From Carboxydothermus pertinax (GTDB lineage Bacteria > Bacillota > Z-2901 > Carboxydothermales > Carboxydothermaceae): 64,000 nt of DNA. The position numbers and the translations under genes are program-made. Below, piece after piece: positions 52,279 to 61,154 of the stretch. The notes under the pieces were generated by a model, which was given only the letters and a program-made list of their open reading frames with translations, made no database searches and had not been told where the DNA came from. Location: contig NZ_BDJK01000006.1 in NCBI RefSeq assembly GCF_001950255.1, positions 186,001 to 250,000 on the forward strand, given 5' to 3'. The first letter of the stretch is position 1, and each line of letters starts with the position of its first letter.

Positions 52279-53307
52279 ATGGAAATTTACCGGATTATTG
52301 ATGTTAATTTAAACCGGGCCCGGGAAGGAATCCGGGTGTTAGAGGAAGTAGCTCGCTTTGGTTTGGTGAGCAGGAAATTATTTGAGGAATTTAAACATTT
52401 GCGCCATTTTATCAAAGAAATAGAAAAAAGTCTTGCTGGAAATCCCTTGTGGTATCGGGATGCTCAAAACGACCCGGGACAGGAACTAAGCTCAGAGGAG
52501 ATGGCGAGGAATAATTTGCGGGAGGTGGTGTTAGCTAACGCCAAAAGAGCTCAGGAAAGCCTGAGGGTTTTAGAAGAATTTGGGAAGCTGTTAGATGCTG
52601 CAATTGTCCTTAATGCCAAGAAAGCAAGGTTTTTACTTTATGAGCTGGAAAAAGAAGTTTTAACCTTAATTAAGCCTTCGGTGGATTTAACCTTATACGT
52701 ACTTACCGATGATGTTTACCTTAACGAAGAAAAGTTCTGGAGGGTGGTCGAAGATTGCCTGAAAAATGGAGTGACAGCTTTCCAGTACCGGGCAAAAGGA
52801 AAAAAGGGAGCCGAAATGTACCGGGAGGGGTTAAGGCTGAAAGAGCTTTGTGCCAAATATGGGGTTTCGTTTTTTGTAAACGACCGGCTGGATCTGGGGA
52901 TTGCTTTAAATGCCGATGGGCTACATCTGGGACAGGAGGATTTACCCCTGGAGGTGGCAAGAAAGCATTTTCCCGGAAAAATTATCGGGCTTTCGGCTAC
53001 CAATTATGAAGAAGGGGTTTTAGGAATAAAGGCAGGAGCCGATTATCTTGGGCTTGGGCCAATTTTTCCCACGCCCACCAAGGAAGATGCCGCACCGCCC
53101 TGTGGGGTAGAAGTGATTCAGAAGCTTAAAGAGGAGTTTCCCAATACTTCGGTAATAGCTATTGGGGGTATTGATCAAGAAAAGGTTTCTGAGATTATTC
53201 GTGCCGGGGCCGATGGGATTGCGGTAATTTCGGCTGTATTTGGAGCAGAAAACCCGGCTCGGGCAGTTTATGAATTACGGGAAACAATAGTTAAAGCAAA
53301 GGAGTGA
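52279..53307 (+). CDS. thiE: Thiamine-phosphate synthase with N-terminal ThiD2 domain
   Basis: A 342-residue fusion. Residues 1-130 are a helical ThiD2 domain (RIIDVNLNRAREGIRVLEEVARF, repeated as ANAKRAQESLRVLEEFGKL), thought to supply hydroxymethylpyrimidine phosphate kinase activity. Residues 140-342 are ThiE: LYVLTDD, FQYRAKGKKG, FFVNDRLDLGIALNADGLHL, YLGLGPIFPTPTKEDA and VIAIGGI. It couples pyrimidine and thiazole phosphates to thiamin phosphate. ATG 52279 is six bases after GGGGAGG; the frame continues back into the riboswitch but is not translated there. Confidence 0.9.
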   Translation: MEIYRIIDVNLNRAREGIRVLEEVARFGLVSRKLFEEFKHLRHFIKEIEKSLAGNPLWYRDAQNDPGQELSSEEMARNNLREVVLANAKRAQESLRVLEEFGKLLDAAIVLNAKKARFLLYELEKEVLTLIKPSVDLTLYVLTDDVYLNEEKFWRVVEDCLKNGVTAFQYRAKGKKGAEMYREGLRLKELCAKYGVSFFVNDRLDLGIALNADGLHLGQEDLPLEVARKHFPGKIIGLSATNYEEGVLGIKAGADYLGLGPIFPTPTKEDAAPPCGVEVIQKLKEEFPNTSVIAIGGIDQEKVSEIIRAGADGIAVISAVFGAENPARAVYELRETIVKAKE

Positions 53308-53313
53308 AGGATA

Positions 53314-54603
53314 ATGACTCAACTTTTAAAAGCAAAAGAGGGAGTTATTACCAGGGAAATGGAAATAGTGGCTAGGGAGGAAGGAAAATCGCCGGAAGAA
53401 ATCCGGCAAAAGGTAGCTCTGGGGGAAGTGGTAATACCAGCTAATGTTAATCACCAAAATTTACAGCCTAAAGGTATTGGGGCCGGACTAAAAGTAAAAG
53501 TTAATGCTAACCTTGGGACTTCGGAAAACCGCTGTTTTTATGAAGATGAACTAAAAAAATTAAAGGTGGCTATTAAAGCGGGAGCCGATGCAGTAATGGA
53601 CTTAAGTACCGGCGGAAATCTTGATGAAATTAGAAGGGCGATTATAAAAGAAAGTTCGGTGCCGGTAGGGACCGTACCTTTATATCAGGCGGCAGCTGAA
53701 ACGCTAAATAAATACGGTGATATAAGTCGTTTGGATCCGGAACTGCTGTTTGACGTTATCGAAAGACAAGCAGTTGACGGAGTTGACTTTATGACGGTGC
53801 ATGTGGGGGTGACCCGGGAAATCCTTAAAGTTCTTGACCGGTTTCCCAGGGTAACGGAGGTGGTTAGTCGCGGTGGTTCTTTAACCATTGCCTGGATGGA
53901 AAAAAACGGAAGAGAAAATCCTTTGTATGAACAGTTCGATCGGCTTTTAGCTATTTGCCGGAAATACGACGTTACCATAAGCCTGGGGGACGGTTTAAGA
54001 CCGGGAAGTATTGCGGATGCTACTGACCAGTTACAAATTATGGAATTAATGAAGCTCGGTGAACTGGTTAAGTATGCCCAAAATCAAGGCGTCCAGGTAA
54101 TGGTGGAAGGCCCCGGGCATGTGCCCATCAATCAAATTGAAATGAATGTTAAACTTATGAAGCGGCTTTGCGCTAATGCTCCCTTTTATGTATTAGGGCC
54201 ACTGGTTACCGACATTGCTCCGGGATACGACCATATTACTGCGGCGATTGGTGGCGCCTGGGCTGCGTACTTTGGGGCGGATTTCCTCTGTTGTGTTACT
54301 CCAGCGGAGCATTTAGGATTGCCCACGGTGGAAGATGTAGAAGAAGGGGTAATTGCCTTAAAAATTGCCGCTCATGCAGCCGATTTGGCCCGGGGGAACC
54401 GGGAAGCATGGAACTGGGATTATGACATGAGTGTAGCTCGAAAAGAGTTAAACTGGGAACGGCAGTTTGAACTGGCAATAAATCCCGAACGGGCCAGGAA
54501 AATGCGAATAGAGCGCGGCTCTCAAGACATAAAGAGCTGTTCCATGTGCGGGGAACTTTGTGCCATGAAAATTATGAATGAAAGGGGAGGAAAAAATGCT
54601 TGA
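53314..54603 (+). CDS. thiC: Phosphomethylpyrimidine synthase ThiC
   Basis: Radical SAM enzyme that rearranges aminoimidazole ribotide to hydroxymethylpyrimidine phosphate. The 429-residue protein is the short ThiC form with all blocks: NVNHQNLQPKGIG, KVNANLGTS, DLSTGGNLDEIRR, SLGDGLRPGSIADATD, EGPGHVPINQI and the C-terminal cluster motif CSMCGELCAMK. The end overlaps the start of thiM. Confidence 0.96.
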   Translation: MTQLLKAKEGVITREMEIVAREEGKSPEEIRQKVALGEVVIPANVNHQNLQPKGIGAGLKVKVNANLGTSENRCFYEDELKKLKVAIKAGADAVMDLSTGGNLDEIRRAIIKESSVPVGTVPLYQAAAETLNKYGDISRLDPELLFDVIERQAVDGVDFMTVHVGVTREILKVLDRFPRVTEVVSRGGSLTIAWMEKNGRENPLYEQFDRLLAICRKYDVTISLGDGLRPGSIADATDQLQIMELMKLGELVKYAQNQGVQVMVEGPGHVPINQIEMNVKLMKRLCANAPFYVLGPLVTDIAPGYDHITAAIGGAWAAYFGADFLCCVTPAEHLGLPTVEDVEEGVIALKIAAHAADLARGNREAWNWDYDMSVARKELNWERQFELAINPERARKMRIERGSQDIKSCSMCGELCAMKIMNERGGKNA

Positions 54604-55399
54604 AACGTTATGGGAAATCCGGGAGAAGGCCCTGGGCTTATCTCCTCTGGTGGTAAATTTAACCAATAATGTGGTGACTAATTTTACCGCAAACGTACTT
54701 TTAGCGGCCGGGGCTTCGCCGATCATGTCGGAGGGGATAGAAGAAGCTGACGATTTAGTCAAAATTGCTAATGCAGTAGTCATAAATATCGGAACCCTTC
54801 ACTCCCGTCAGGTTGAGTATTTTAAGAAAGCAGTTTATTTAGCCAATAAATATCAAAAGCCTTTGCTGTTAGACCCGGTGGGTTTGGGAGCAACTAATTA
54901 TCGTAATGATACGGTATTTGAACTGTTAGCTACCGGCAATTTTACTTTGATTCGGGGCAATTACGGAGAGATAAGTTTTTTGGCGGGAAACTCTTCTCAG
55001 GTAAAAGGGGTGGACAGTCAAACTTCCGATTTTGCAGCCGAAAATCTTACAGAAGTGGCTAAACGCTACAAAACTGTTCTGGTAGCAACTGGGCCGGTAG
55101 ATTACGTTATTGCTGAAGGAGAATTGTATTTAAACAGTACCGGGGATATAATGCTTCAAAAAGTTACCGGAACCGGGTGTGCTCTAACCTCATTAATTGG
55201 TGCTTTTGTTGGGGTAACTGATGAACCGGCTCTTGCGGCCTTAGCGGCTTTAGCTTTTTACGGAGCGGCTTCCGAAAAAGCCCGGAAAATAAGTGCCGGT
55301 CCCGGGAGTTTTCTGGTAAATTTTGTAGATTCTCTTTATAATTTAACTAAAGAAGAGTTTTTGAAGTTAACTACGGAAAAAGTTCAAGTGTTACGGTGA
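54596..55399 (+). CDS. thiM: Hydroxyethylthiazole kinase
   Basis: Phosphorylates hydroxyethylthiazole for thiamin salvage. The protein of 267 aa has PLVVNLTNNVVTNFTAN, LLAAGASPIMSEG, LLDPVGLGATNYR, IRGNYGEISFLAG and the anion hole with catalytic Cys in VTGTGCALTSLIGAF. ATG 54596 is five bases after GGGGAGG and inside the last codons of thiC. Confidence 0.95.
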   Translation: MLETLWEIREKALGLSPLVVNLTNNVVTNFTANVLLAAGASPIMSEGIEEADDLVKIANAVVINIGTLHSRQVEYFKKAVYLANKYQKPLLLDPVGLGATNYRNDTVFELLATGNFTLIRGNYGEISFLAGNSSQVKGVDSQTSDFAAENLTEVAKRYKTVLVATGPVDYVIAEGELYLNSTGDIMLQKVTGTGCALTSLIGAFVGVTDEPALAALAALAFYGAASEKARKISAGPGSFLVNFVDSLYNLTKEEFLKLTTEKVQVLR

Positions 55400-55404
55400 G
55401 AAAA

Positions 55405-56385
55405 ATGGAAGTTACAAAGATTGGGGAAGAAGGGATTATAGCTATTGCCCAGAAAGCTACTGAAGTATCTTCCGGGGTTATTTTGGGAATCGGGGATGAT
55501 GCAGCGGTAGTTGAAATTAAGGGAAAGCTCCTTGTTACCACTGACTTATTGGTGGAAAACGTCCATTTTAAGCGAAATTACACGAAGCCGGAAATATTGG
55601 GGAAAAAGGCTTTAGCGGTAAATTTAAGCGACATTGCGGCAATGGGAGGTATACCTCGCTTTTGTCTGGTGAGCCTGGCTTTGCCCAAAACCACTGAAGT
55701 TAATTTTGTTGAAGGCTTTTACCAGGGATTAAAAAGTATGGCTAAAGAGTATGGGGTTACTTTAATTGGTGGCGATACTACCGGAGCTGGCAGCGAAATA
55801 ATGGTGGCGGTCACGGTCCTGGGGGAAGCCTTAGAAGAAGGAGTTTTAACCCGAAGCGGAGCAAAACCCGGGGATGGGGTATATGTCTCCGGTTATCTCG
55901 GAGATAGCGCGGCAGGGCTTTATTTGCTTTTAAAGGAAAAATTGGGTTTATTGCCGGAAGAAGTGGAAAAATATCTGATTTCCCGGCACTTGGAACCCGA
56001 ACCCAGATTGGAGTTAGGCCAGCTTCTCTGCCGTGAAAAATTTGCTACTTCTACCAATGATTTAAGTGACGGTCTTGTGAAAAAACTTCAGGAAATAGCG
56101 CGGTCTTCCGGGGTTGAAATTACGATTAACCGGGAGAAAATACCTTTGTCTTTTGCTCTTTTAACATTCTGCCAGCAATTTACCTTAAAACCTTTGGATT
56201 TGGCTTTACACGGCGGCGAAGATTATGAACTTTTGTTTACTGTGCCTGCCGAAAAGGAGGAAGAGCTTTTTAAACTGGACTTACCGCTGTTTAAAATTGG
56301 TATGGTTACGGGATATGATGAGCGGGGAAGGGTAAAAGCTGAAGATGGGGTAGTCTTGCAGGATAGGGGTTTCCAGCATTTTTAA
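55405..56385 (+). CDS. thiL: Thiamine-monophosphate kinase
   Basis: Makes thiamin pyrophosphate from thiamin phosphate with ATP. The 326-residue protein shows GIGDDAAVVEI, TTDLLVENVHFKRNY, KALAVNLSDIAAMGG, LIGGDTTGA, TNDLSDGL and LHGGEDYELLFTV. ATG 55405 follows GGTGAG. An overlapping GTG at 55396 inside the thiM stop region would add three residues. It is the last gene of the TPP-controlled operon. Confidence 0.94.
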   Translation: MEVTKIGEEGIIAIAQKATEVSSGVILGIGDDAAVVEIKGKLLVTTDLLVENVHFKRNYTKPEILGKKALAVNLSDIAAMGGIPRFCLVSLALPKTTEVNFVEGFYQGLKSMAKEYGVTLIGGDTTGAGSEIMVAVTVLGEALEEGVLTRSGAKPGDGVYVSGYLGDSAAGLYLLLKEKLGLLPEEVEKYLISRHLEPEPRLELGQLLCREKFATSTNDLSDGLVKKLQEIARSSGVEITINREKIPLSFALLTFCQQFTLKPLDLALHGGEDYELLFTVPAEKEEELFKLDLPLFKIGMVTGYDERGRVKAEDGVVLQDRGFQHF

Positions 56386-56403
56386 TTCTGAGGTGGAAGA
56401 TAT

Positions 56404-57327
56404 TTGCGCAGGGTAAAAATTATTTTTTTAACTTTTTTACTGGCAATTACCTTAACTAAAGCTTTTGCCAGTGCAGCTTCTCCGGCAAAGGAAATTAAAC
56501 TTGTCTTTTTGGGGGATGTCTTAGCCGGCGGCAACTTAAATTATTACTACCAAAGATACGGCTATGATTATCCCTGGCAGAAGGTTAAAAAGTATTTTCA
56601 GGGTAAGCTTGTTTTTGCCAATTTAGAAAGCTGTATTTCTCTTCGGGGAAAGCCCGAAAAGAAAAAATACACTTTTCGGGGGCGACCGGAATTTTTAAAG
56701 GCTATGAAAAAGGCAGGAGTTACGGCGGTTTCGGTTGCTAATAACCACTCTGCGGATTATGGGCTAATAAGTCTTTATGATACCCTTGGCTACTTACGTC
56801 AAGAAGGGATTTACTACTCAGGAGCAGGAAGAGATGTTTATATCACGGAAATCCCCTGGCAGGGATATAAAATTGGTTTTCTTGCTTTTTCCCGGGTTAT
56901 TCCTTCAACTGCCTGGGTGGCAAGCCCCAAAAAAACGGGAGTTTGGTCTATTTATGAGCCGAATGTAAGTAAAGTATTAAAATTAATTCATGAAAATGAT
57001 GCTAAATACGATCTATTAGTGGTAAGCGTTCACTGGGGGGTGGAAAGGGATTTAACTCCAAATCCACCTGAAATAAAACTTGCCCATAAACTGGTTGAAG
57101 CGGGAGCCGATGTGGTGATGGGCCATCATCCGCATGTAGTGCAAAGGTATGAAATCTATAAAGGTAGACCAATCTTTTACAGCCTGGGTAACTTTATATT
57201 TACTTCCAATAGTAATAAAGAAACTGCAAAAACTGTTATTGTTGAAGCGGTATTTACGGGAAGGAAACTAAAAAGTGTGGATGTTAGGTATGGAGAAATG
57301 AAAAGAGGCCAGCCGGTCATTAAATAA
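56404..57327 (+). CDS. Exported CapA-family metallophosphatase-like protein
   Basis: A 307-residue protein with a signal peptide (MRRVKIIFLTFLLAITLTKAFASA), so it acts outside the membrane. The CapA fold (PF09587) shows LVFLGDVLAGG, FANLESCI, SVANNHSADYG, VSVHWGVERD and MGHHPHVVQ, the metal-binding blocks of this metallophosphoesterase relative. Relatives take part in poly-gamma-glutamate or cell-surface polymer metabolism; no cap genes are adjacent. The start is TTG 56404 with GAGGTGG upstream. Confidence 0.86.
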   Translation: MRRVKIIFLTFLLAITLTKAFASAASPAKEIKLVFLGDVLAGGNLNYYYQRYGYDYPWQKVKKYFQGKLVFANLESCISLRGKPEKKKYTFRGRPEFLKAMKKAGVTAVSVANNHSADYGLISLYDTLGYLRQEGIYYSGAGRDVYITEIPWQGYKIGFLAFSRVIPSTAWVASPKKTGVWSIYEPNVSKVLKLIHENDAKYDLLVVSVHWGVERDLTPNPPEIKLAHKLVEAGADVVMGHHPHVVQRYEIYKGRPIFYSLGNFIFTSNSNKETAKTVIVEAVFTGRKLKSVDVRYGEMKRGQPVIK

Positions 57328-57355
57328 TAATCCCCGGTTTTTACCGGGGATTATT
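57326..57355. terminator. Bidirectional terminator between convergent genes
   Basis: Twelve-pair stem AATAATCCCCGG (57326-57337) with CCGGGGATTATT (57344-57355) between the CapA-like gene and trpB. Confidence 0.85.
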
Positions 57356-57357
57356 CC

Positions 57358-58635
57358 TTAATCCTTCAGTTTGCCAGCAAGATAGGCTTCATACGCGGAC
57401 AAGTCAAAATAGCCGTGCCCGCTTAAATTAAAGACAATAGTTTTAGCAACACCTTCTTCCCGGCATTTAATTGCTTCATCAATAGCTGCGGCGATAGCGT
57501 GGGAAGATTCCGGTGCCGGGATGATGCCTTCGGTACGGGCAAAGTTTACTCCAGCTTCAAATACCTTTAACTGGGGATAAGCTTTAGCTGAAATAATTTT
57601 ATTTTTGTAAAGAAGGCTTACCAAAGGTGAATCGCCGTGGTACCGAAGTCCTCCCGCATGGATGCCCGGTGGGATAAAATCGTAGCCTAAAGTATACATC
57701 GGCATTTTAGGAGTAAGTCCGGCAACATCGCCAAAGTCGTATTTATATTCCCCTTCGGTAAGAGTTGGGCAGGCCTTTGGCTCTACAGCAATTATTTCAA
57801 TATCTTCACCTTTTAATTTTTCCCGCACAAAAGGAAAGGTAAAGCCACCAAAGTTACTGCCACCACCCACGCAGGCAATCAAGACATCGGGCTTTTCTCC
57901 TAAAAGGGATAATTCCTCATAAACCTCTTGCCCGATTACCGTCTGGTGTAAAAGGACGTGGTCCAAAACACTTCCTAGAGCGTACTTGGTCTTGGGGTCA
58001 CTCATAGCTACTTCTACCGCTTCGCTGATCGCTATCCCAAGGCTTCCCGGAGAATTAGGGTCAGCTTCTAAAACCTTACGTCCGGCAGCAGTTTCCGGGC
58101 TTGGGCTTTTTACCACCCGGGCACCGAAAGTTTCCATGAAAATCCTCCGGTACGGCTTTTGGTCATAGCTTATACCCACCATATATACGGTTAACTTCAG
58201 CCCGAAAAAATTGGCAGCATAAGCTAAAGCGCTACCCCACTGACCGGCTCCGGTTTCGGTGGTAAGCTGTTCGGTTCCATCCAGCATATTGAAATAAGCC
58301 TGGGCTAGAGCGGTATTAAGCTTGTGACTGCCGGAAGCGTTGGTACCTTCATATTTAAAGTAAATTTTGGCGGGAGTATTTAGAAACTTTTCTAACTTTT
58401 TAGCCCTTTTAAGTGGGGTTGGACGGTACTCGGCGTAAGCTTCCCGGACTTTTTCGGGAATTTCAATGAAACGTTCGGTAGAAATCTCCTGTTCAATTAA
58501 ACTTTTAGGAAAAAGACCTTCTAAATCCGCTGGCGAGATGGACTTGCCGGTAACAGGATGAAGAGGCGGGGGTGGAAGTTCGGGTAAATCAGCTTTAAGG
58601 TTGTAGTAATACTTGGGTAAACTTACCTTGCTCAT
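57358..58635 (-). CDS. trpB: Tryptophan synthase beta chain-like protein (TrpB2)
   Basis: A 425-residue PLP enzyme of the TrpB2 branch. The PLP Lys is in [15 protein letters not shown], with [22 protein letters not shown] and the extended N-terminus ([26 protein letters not shown]) that marks TrpB2. It joins indole or a related nucleophile with serine or phosphoserine. It is an orphan here: no trpA or other trp gene is adjacent, common for TrpB2, which does not need TrpA. Confidence 0.92.
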   Translation of the reverse strand: MSKVSLPKYYYNLKADLPELPPPPLHPVTGKSISPADLEGLFPKSLIEQEISTERFIEIPEKVREAYAEYRPTPLKRAKKLEKFLNTPAKIYFKYEGTNASGSHKLNTALAQAYFNMLDGTEQLTTETGAGQWGSALAYAANFFGLKLTVYMVGISYDQKPYRRIFMETFGARVVKSPSPETAAGRKVLEADPNSPGSLGIAISEAVEVAMSDPKTKYALGSVLDHVLLHQTVIGQEVYEELSLLGEKPDVLIACVGGGSNFGGFTFPFVREKLKGEDIEIIAVEPKACPTLTEGEYKYDFGDVAGLTPKMPMYTLGYDFIPPGIHAGGLRYHGDSPLVSLLYKNKIISAKAYPQLKVFEAGVNFARTEGIIPAPESSHAIAAAIDEAIKCREEGVAKTIVFNLSGHGYFDLSAYEAYLAGKLKD

Positions 58636-58668
58636 CTAAACTCACCTCATCTAATATTAATTTCTACC

Positions 58669-58698
58669 ATTATAGCAATTTGGTGCAAAAATTGGCAA
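58669..58698 (-). promoter_or_regulatory. Promoter of trpB2
   Basis: On the minus strand TTGCCA (58698-58693), 18 bases, TATAAT (58674-58669), about 35 bases before the start codon. Confidence 0.65.
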
Positions 58699-58799
58699 GG
58701 AAATTTTAAAAATTTCTCGAAAAGTTAATTAATCCTGGTTCGGTACCATGGCAGGGTTGCGGTCAATGTTTAAAAGTATTAAACTTTAAAGTAGACCTA

Positions 58800-58823
58800 A
58801 TTATTATCCAGATTATTATCCAG
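58800..58823. repeat. Tandem repeat of a 12-mer before the nitroreductase gene
   Basis: ATTATTATCCAG occurs twice in direct succession, and the second copy runs into the ribosome binding site of the nitroreductase gene. Confidence 0.7.
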
Positions 58824-58831
58824 GAGGGGAT

Positions 58832-59359
58832 ATGATGGAAAAATTTATGGAAGTTTTAAACACCAGACGCAGCATTAGAAAATTTCTTGATCATCCGGTG
58901 GAAAAGGAGAAAATTTTAAAAATCCTGGAAGCCGGAATGAATGCGCCTTCGGCAGGTAACGAACAACCCTGGCATTTTGTGGTGGTAACCGACCGGCAAA
59001 AAATGCTGGCAATGAAAGAAAAACATCCTTATGCGGCAATGCTTTCCGAGGCAGCGGCGGTTATTGCCGTGGTTGCTGACCCTAAGCTTTTAAAATATCC
59101 CGGTCCTGGGCAGGAATTGTGGGTTCAGGACCTGTCTGCAGCAACGGAAAATATTCTCCTTGCTATACACGCTCTAGGGTTAGGCGGTGTTTGGCTGGCA
59201 GTACATCCTTATGAAGAGCGGGAGCGCGAAATAGCTAAAATTTTAGAAATTCCCGAAGGATACCGGATTTTAAACTTAATAGCTTTGGGTTATCCCAACC
59301 AAACACCCGATACGACTACGCGATTTAAAGAAGTAAGGATTCATTGGGAAAAATGGTAA
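58832..59359 (+). CDS. Nitroreductase-family flavoprotein
   Basis: A 175-residue FMN-binding nitroreductase: RRSIRKFLDHPVEKEK, NAPSAGNEQPWHFVVVTD, DLSAATENILLAIHALGLGGVWLAV and LIALGYPNQTPD. It reduces nitro compounds, quinones or flavins with NAD(P)H; the true substrate is unknown. GGAGGGG lies upstream; ATG 58832 or ATG 58835. An internally deleted copy of this gene, with the same terminator, lies at 61005-61115. Confidence 0.9.
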   Translation: MMEKFMEVLNTRRSIRKFLDHPVEKEKILKILEAGMNAPSAGNEQPWHFVVVTDRQKMLAMKEKHPYAAMLSEAAAVIAVVADPKLLKYPGPGQELWVQDLSAATENILLAIHALGLGGVWLAVHPYEEREREIAKILEIPEGYRILNLIALGYPNQTPDTTTRFKEVRIHWEKW

Positions 59360-59389
59360 ACTTCCCGGCAAAACCGGGAAGTTTTTTTT
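59359..59389 (+). terminator. Intrinsic terminator of the nitroreductase gene
   Basis: AACTTCCCGG (59359-59368) with CCGGGAAGTT (59374-59383) and eight T. The same sequence recurs at 61085-61115. Confidence 0.9.
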
Positions 59390-59613
59390 GCCCAAAACCT
59401 TTTAGTTAGAGGGATTAGGGGATAAAGTGGTTTTTGGAGCTATTTTTATTGTTTATTTTTGATTTTGGTAGTTTAGGTTGGATAGTAAAGGTTTTTCCAT
59501 TAAAAGGGATAGTGATGGAATGGGATAGCGAAGGAAAATATTATAAATAATTTTTATGAGGATTGTTCCGAAGGCCATGTGGTTATGCGCTAAAATATTG
59601 GTCCTATACGGTC

Positions 59614-59640
59614 AAGACACCTCATCCATGGCGTCTTTTT
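59614..59640 (+). terminator. Plus-strand terminator-like hairpin without an obvious gene
   Basis: AGACACC pairs with GGCGTCT (one mismatch) across a short loop, followed by TTTTTAT. The 220 bases upstream (59390-59613) hold no coding frame that I could support. It could end an unrecognised small transcript or be chance. Confidence 0.4.
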
Positions 59641-60541
59641 ATGTGCTACATTTTGGGGTCAGCCTTTCTTGTAACAGGCGCAAAAAGGCCTGAACCGGGG
59701 CTGAGGGTTTATTATCTTTATGACGTAGCAGTTTAATTTCTCTTCTTATGGTTAATTCAGGAATTTTAAGTATATGCAGGCGCCCGGCGCAAACTTCTTG
59801 GTCGATGACAAACCTTGATAATAGGGCAATGCCCAGGTTGGCGGCCACTGCCTGTTTAATTGCCTCTAGGCTGCTAAACTGCATTGCTACCTTGATTTTT
59901 TTGCCCAGTTGTTGTAATCGCTGTTCTAAAGCAATTCGTGTGCTGGATCCAGGTTCCCGTAAAATAAAGGGTTCGGTCAAAATTTGGTCCAAGGTAACCG
60001 CTGACTTGCGGGCTAGAAGATGATCTTCAGCAACGACTATAACTAATTCATCGTGGGTTATGGTTTTTGCCTCAATTTGAGGATGAACAATTCCTTCGCC
60101 GCCACAGAAAGCAATTTCCAGCTCATGGTGCAGTAGCTTTTGTTCAATTTCATGGGAGTTGCTTATATCTAATACTACTTCAATGCCTGGATAGAGCTTG
60201 CGATATTGTCCTAATATCTCGGGTAATACATAAATGCCGGGAGTTGTACTGGCTCCCACCAACAAACGGCCTTTGCCCAATCCCTTTAAATCCCGGAGTG
60301 TATTTTCTGCTTCCTCTAACTGGTTAAAAATTTTTGTAGTGTATCGATACAGAGTTTGCCCGGCTTCGGTTAAATAGACTTTTCGGCCCAATTTTTGAAA
60401 TAATTCTAAGCCGAGCTCCTGTTCCAGATTTTTTATTTGAACAGAAATGGTTGGTTGACTAATCAGTAATTCTTCTGCCGCTTTAGTAAACCCTTGGTGC
60501 TTAGCAACAGTATGAAAGACTTTTAGATAGTTTAAATTCAT
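59639..60541 (-). CDS. LysR-type transcriptional regulator
   Basis: A 300-residue LysR regulator. The N-terminal winged helix (YLKVFHTVAKHQGFTKAAEEL, SQPTISVQIKNLEQELGLEL) binds DNA, and the C-terminal two-lobed domain senses an unknown co-inducer. It is divergent from the CGGC-protein gene, and an inverted repeat lies between them. The usual LysR logic is control of that gene and of itself. ATG 60541 is preferred over GTG 60550 because AGGTGTG lies just upstream. Confidence 0.92.
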   Translation of the reverse strand: MNLNYLKVFHTVAKHQGFTKAAEELLISQPTISVQIKNLEQELGLELFQKLGRKVYLTEAGQTLYRYTTKIFNQLEEAENTLRDLKGLGKGRLLVGASTTPGIYVLPEILGQYRKLYPGIEVVLDISNSHEIEQKLLHHELEIAFCGGEGIVHPQIEAKTITHDELVIVVAEDHLLARKSAVTLDQILTEPFILREPGSSTRIALEQRLQQLGKKIKVAMQFSSLEAIKQAVAANLGIALLSRFVIDQEVCAGRLHILKIPELTIRREIKLLRHKDNKPSAPVQAFLRLLQERLTPKCST

Positions 60542-60565
60542 TCTGCACACACCTGGCTTACATAG

Positions 60566-60594
60566 ATATTTTCAATTGATAACATTGAAAAGAT
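60566..60594. promoter_or_regulatory. Candidate LysR operator
   Basis: ATATTTTCAAT (60566-60576) and ATTGAAAAGAT (60584-60594) form an inverted repeat with one mismatch around TGATAAC, in the divergent promoter region. A TATAAT at 60605-60610 follows on the plus strand. Confidence 0.55.
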
Positions 60595-60655
60595 ATATTT
60601 ATATTATAATTCATTTTTCGATAAAATTAAAGCAAAAAACAAGGGGGAAGTGCAG

Positions 60656-60988
60656 ATGAAGGTAGGTATTATTCGTTGTCAACAGACAGAAGATATGTGC
60701 CCCGGCAATACTGACTTTGCCGTGGCGCGGGAGAACAAGGGCGTGTTTGCCACTAGCAATGAGCCTGTTGAGGTGATCGGTTTTGTTTCCTGCGGCGGTT
60801 GCCCGGGGAAGAAGAGCGTTACTCGGGCGGAAATGATGGTAAACCGGGGGGCGCAAGTGGTTGTGTTGGCATCTTGTATAACGAGAGGGAATCCGATCGG
60901 TTTTGCCTGTCCCCATCGAGATAACATATTGGCAGCAATTAAAAAAAGAATTGGAGAAAAAGCGGAAATCTGGGATTGGACTCATTAA
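60656..60988 (+). CDS. CGGC-domain protein
   Basis: A 110-residue protein with the CGGC-domain signature: GIIRCQQTEDMCPGNTDF near the start, GFVSCGGCPGKK in the middle and ASCITRGNPIGFACPH later. Six or more conserved cysteines suggest metal or iron-sulfur binding. The biochemical role of the family is not established. ATG 60656 follows AAGGGGGAAG. It is divergent from a LysR gene that probably controls it. Confidence 0.85.
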   Translation: MKVGIIRCQQTEDMCPGNTDFAVARENKGVFATSNEPVEVIGFVSCGGCPGKKSVTRAEMMVNRGAQVVVLASCITRGNPIGFACPHRDNILAAIKKRIGEKAEIWDWTH

Positions 60989-61004
60989 AAATATCTGAAA
61001 ATTT

Positions 61005-61085
61005 ATGGAAGTTTTAAATACCCGGCAAACTCCCAATACGACTATACGCTTCAAAGAAGTAAGGATTCATTGGGAAAAATGGTAA
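61005..61085 (+). pseudogene. Internally deleted nitroreductase remnant
   Basis: A 26-codon frame beginning MEVLNTR, as in the nitroreductase at 58832, and joining directly to QTPNTTIRFKEVRIHWEKW, nearly its C-terminus. About 140 codons are missing but the frame is kept. The DNA identity continues through the stop into an identical terminator. This is the scar of a duplicated gene that lost its middle. Confidence 0.85.
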
Positions 61086-61115
61086 ACTTCCCGGCAAAAC
61101 CGGGAAGTTTTTTTT
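61085..61115 (+). terminator. Terminator, duplicate of that at 59359
   Basis: AACTTCCCGG (61085-61094), loop CAAAA, CCGGGAAGTT (61100-61109), T run. Confidence 0.9.
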
Positions 61116-61154
61116 AAATATCAAATGCGATAAGATTATGTTAGAGGTGATAGG

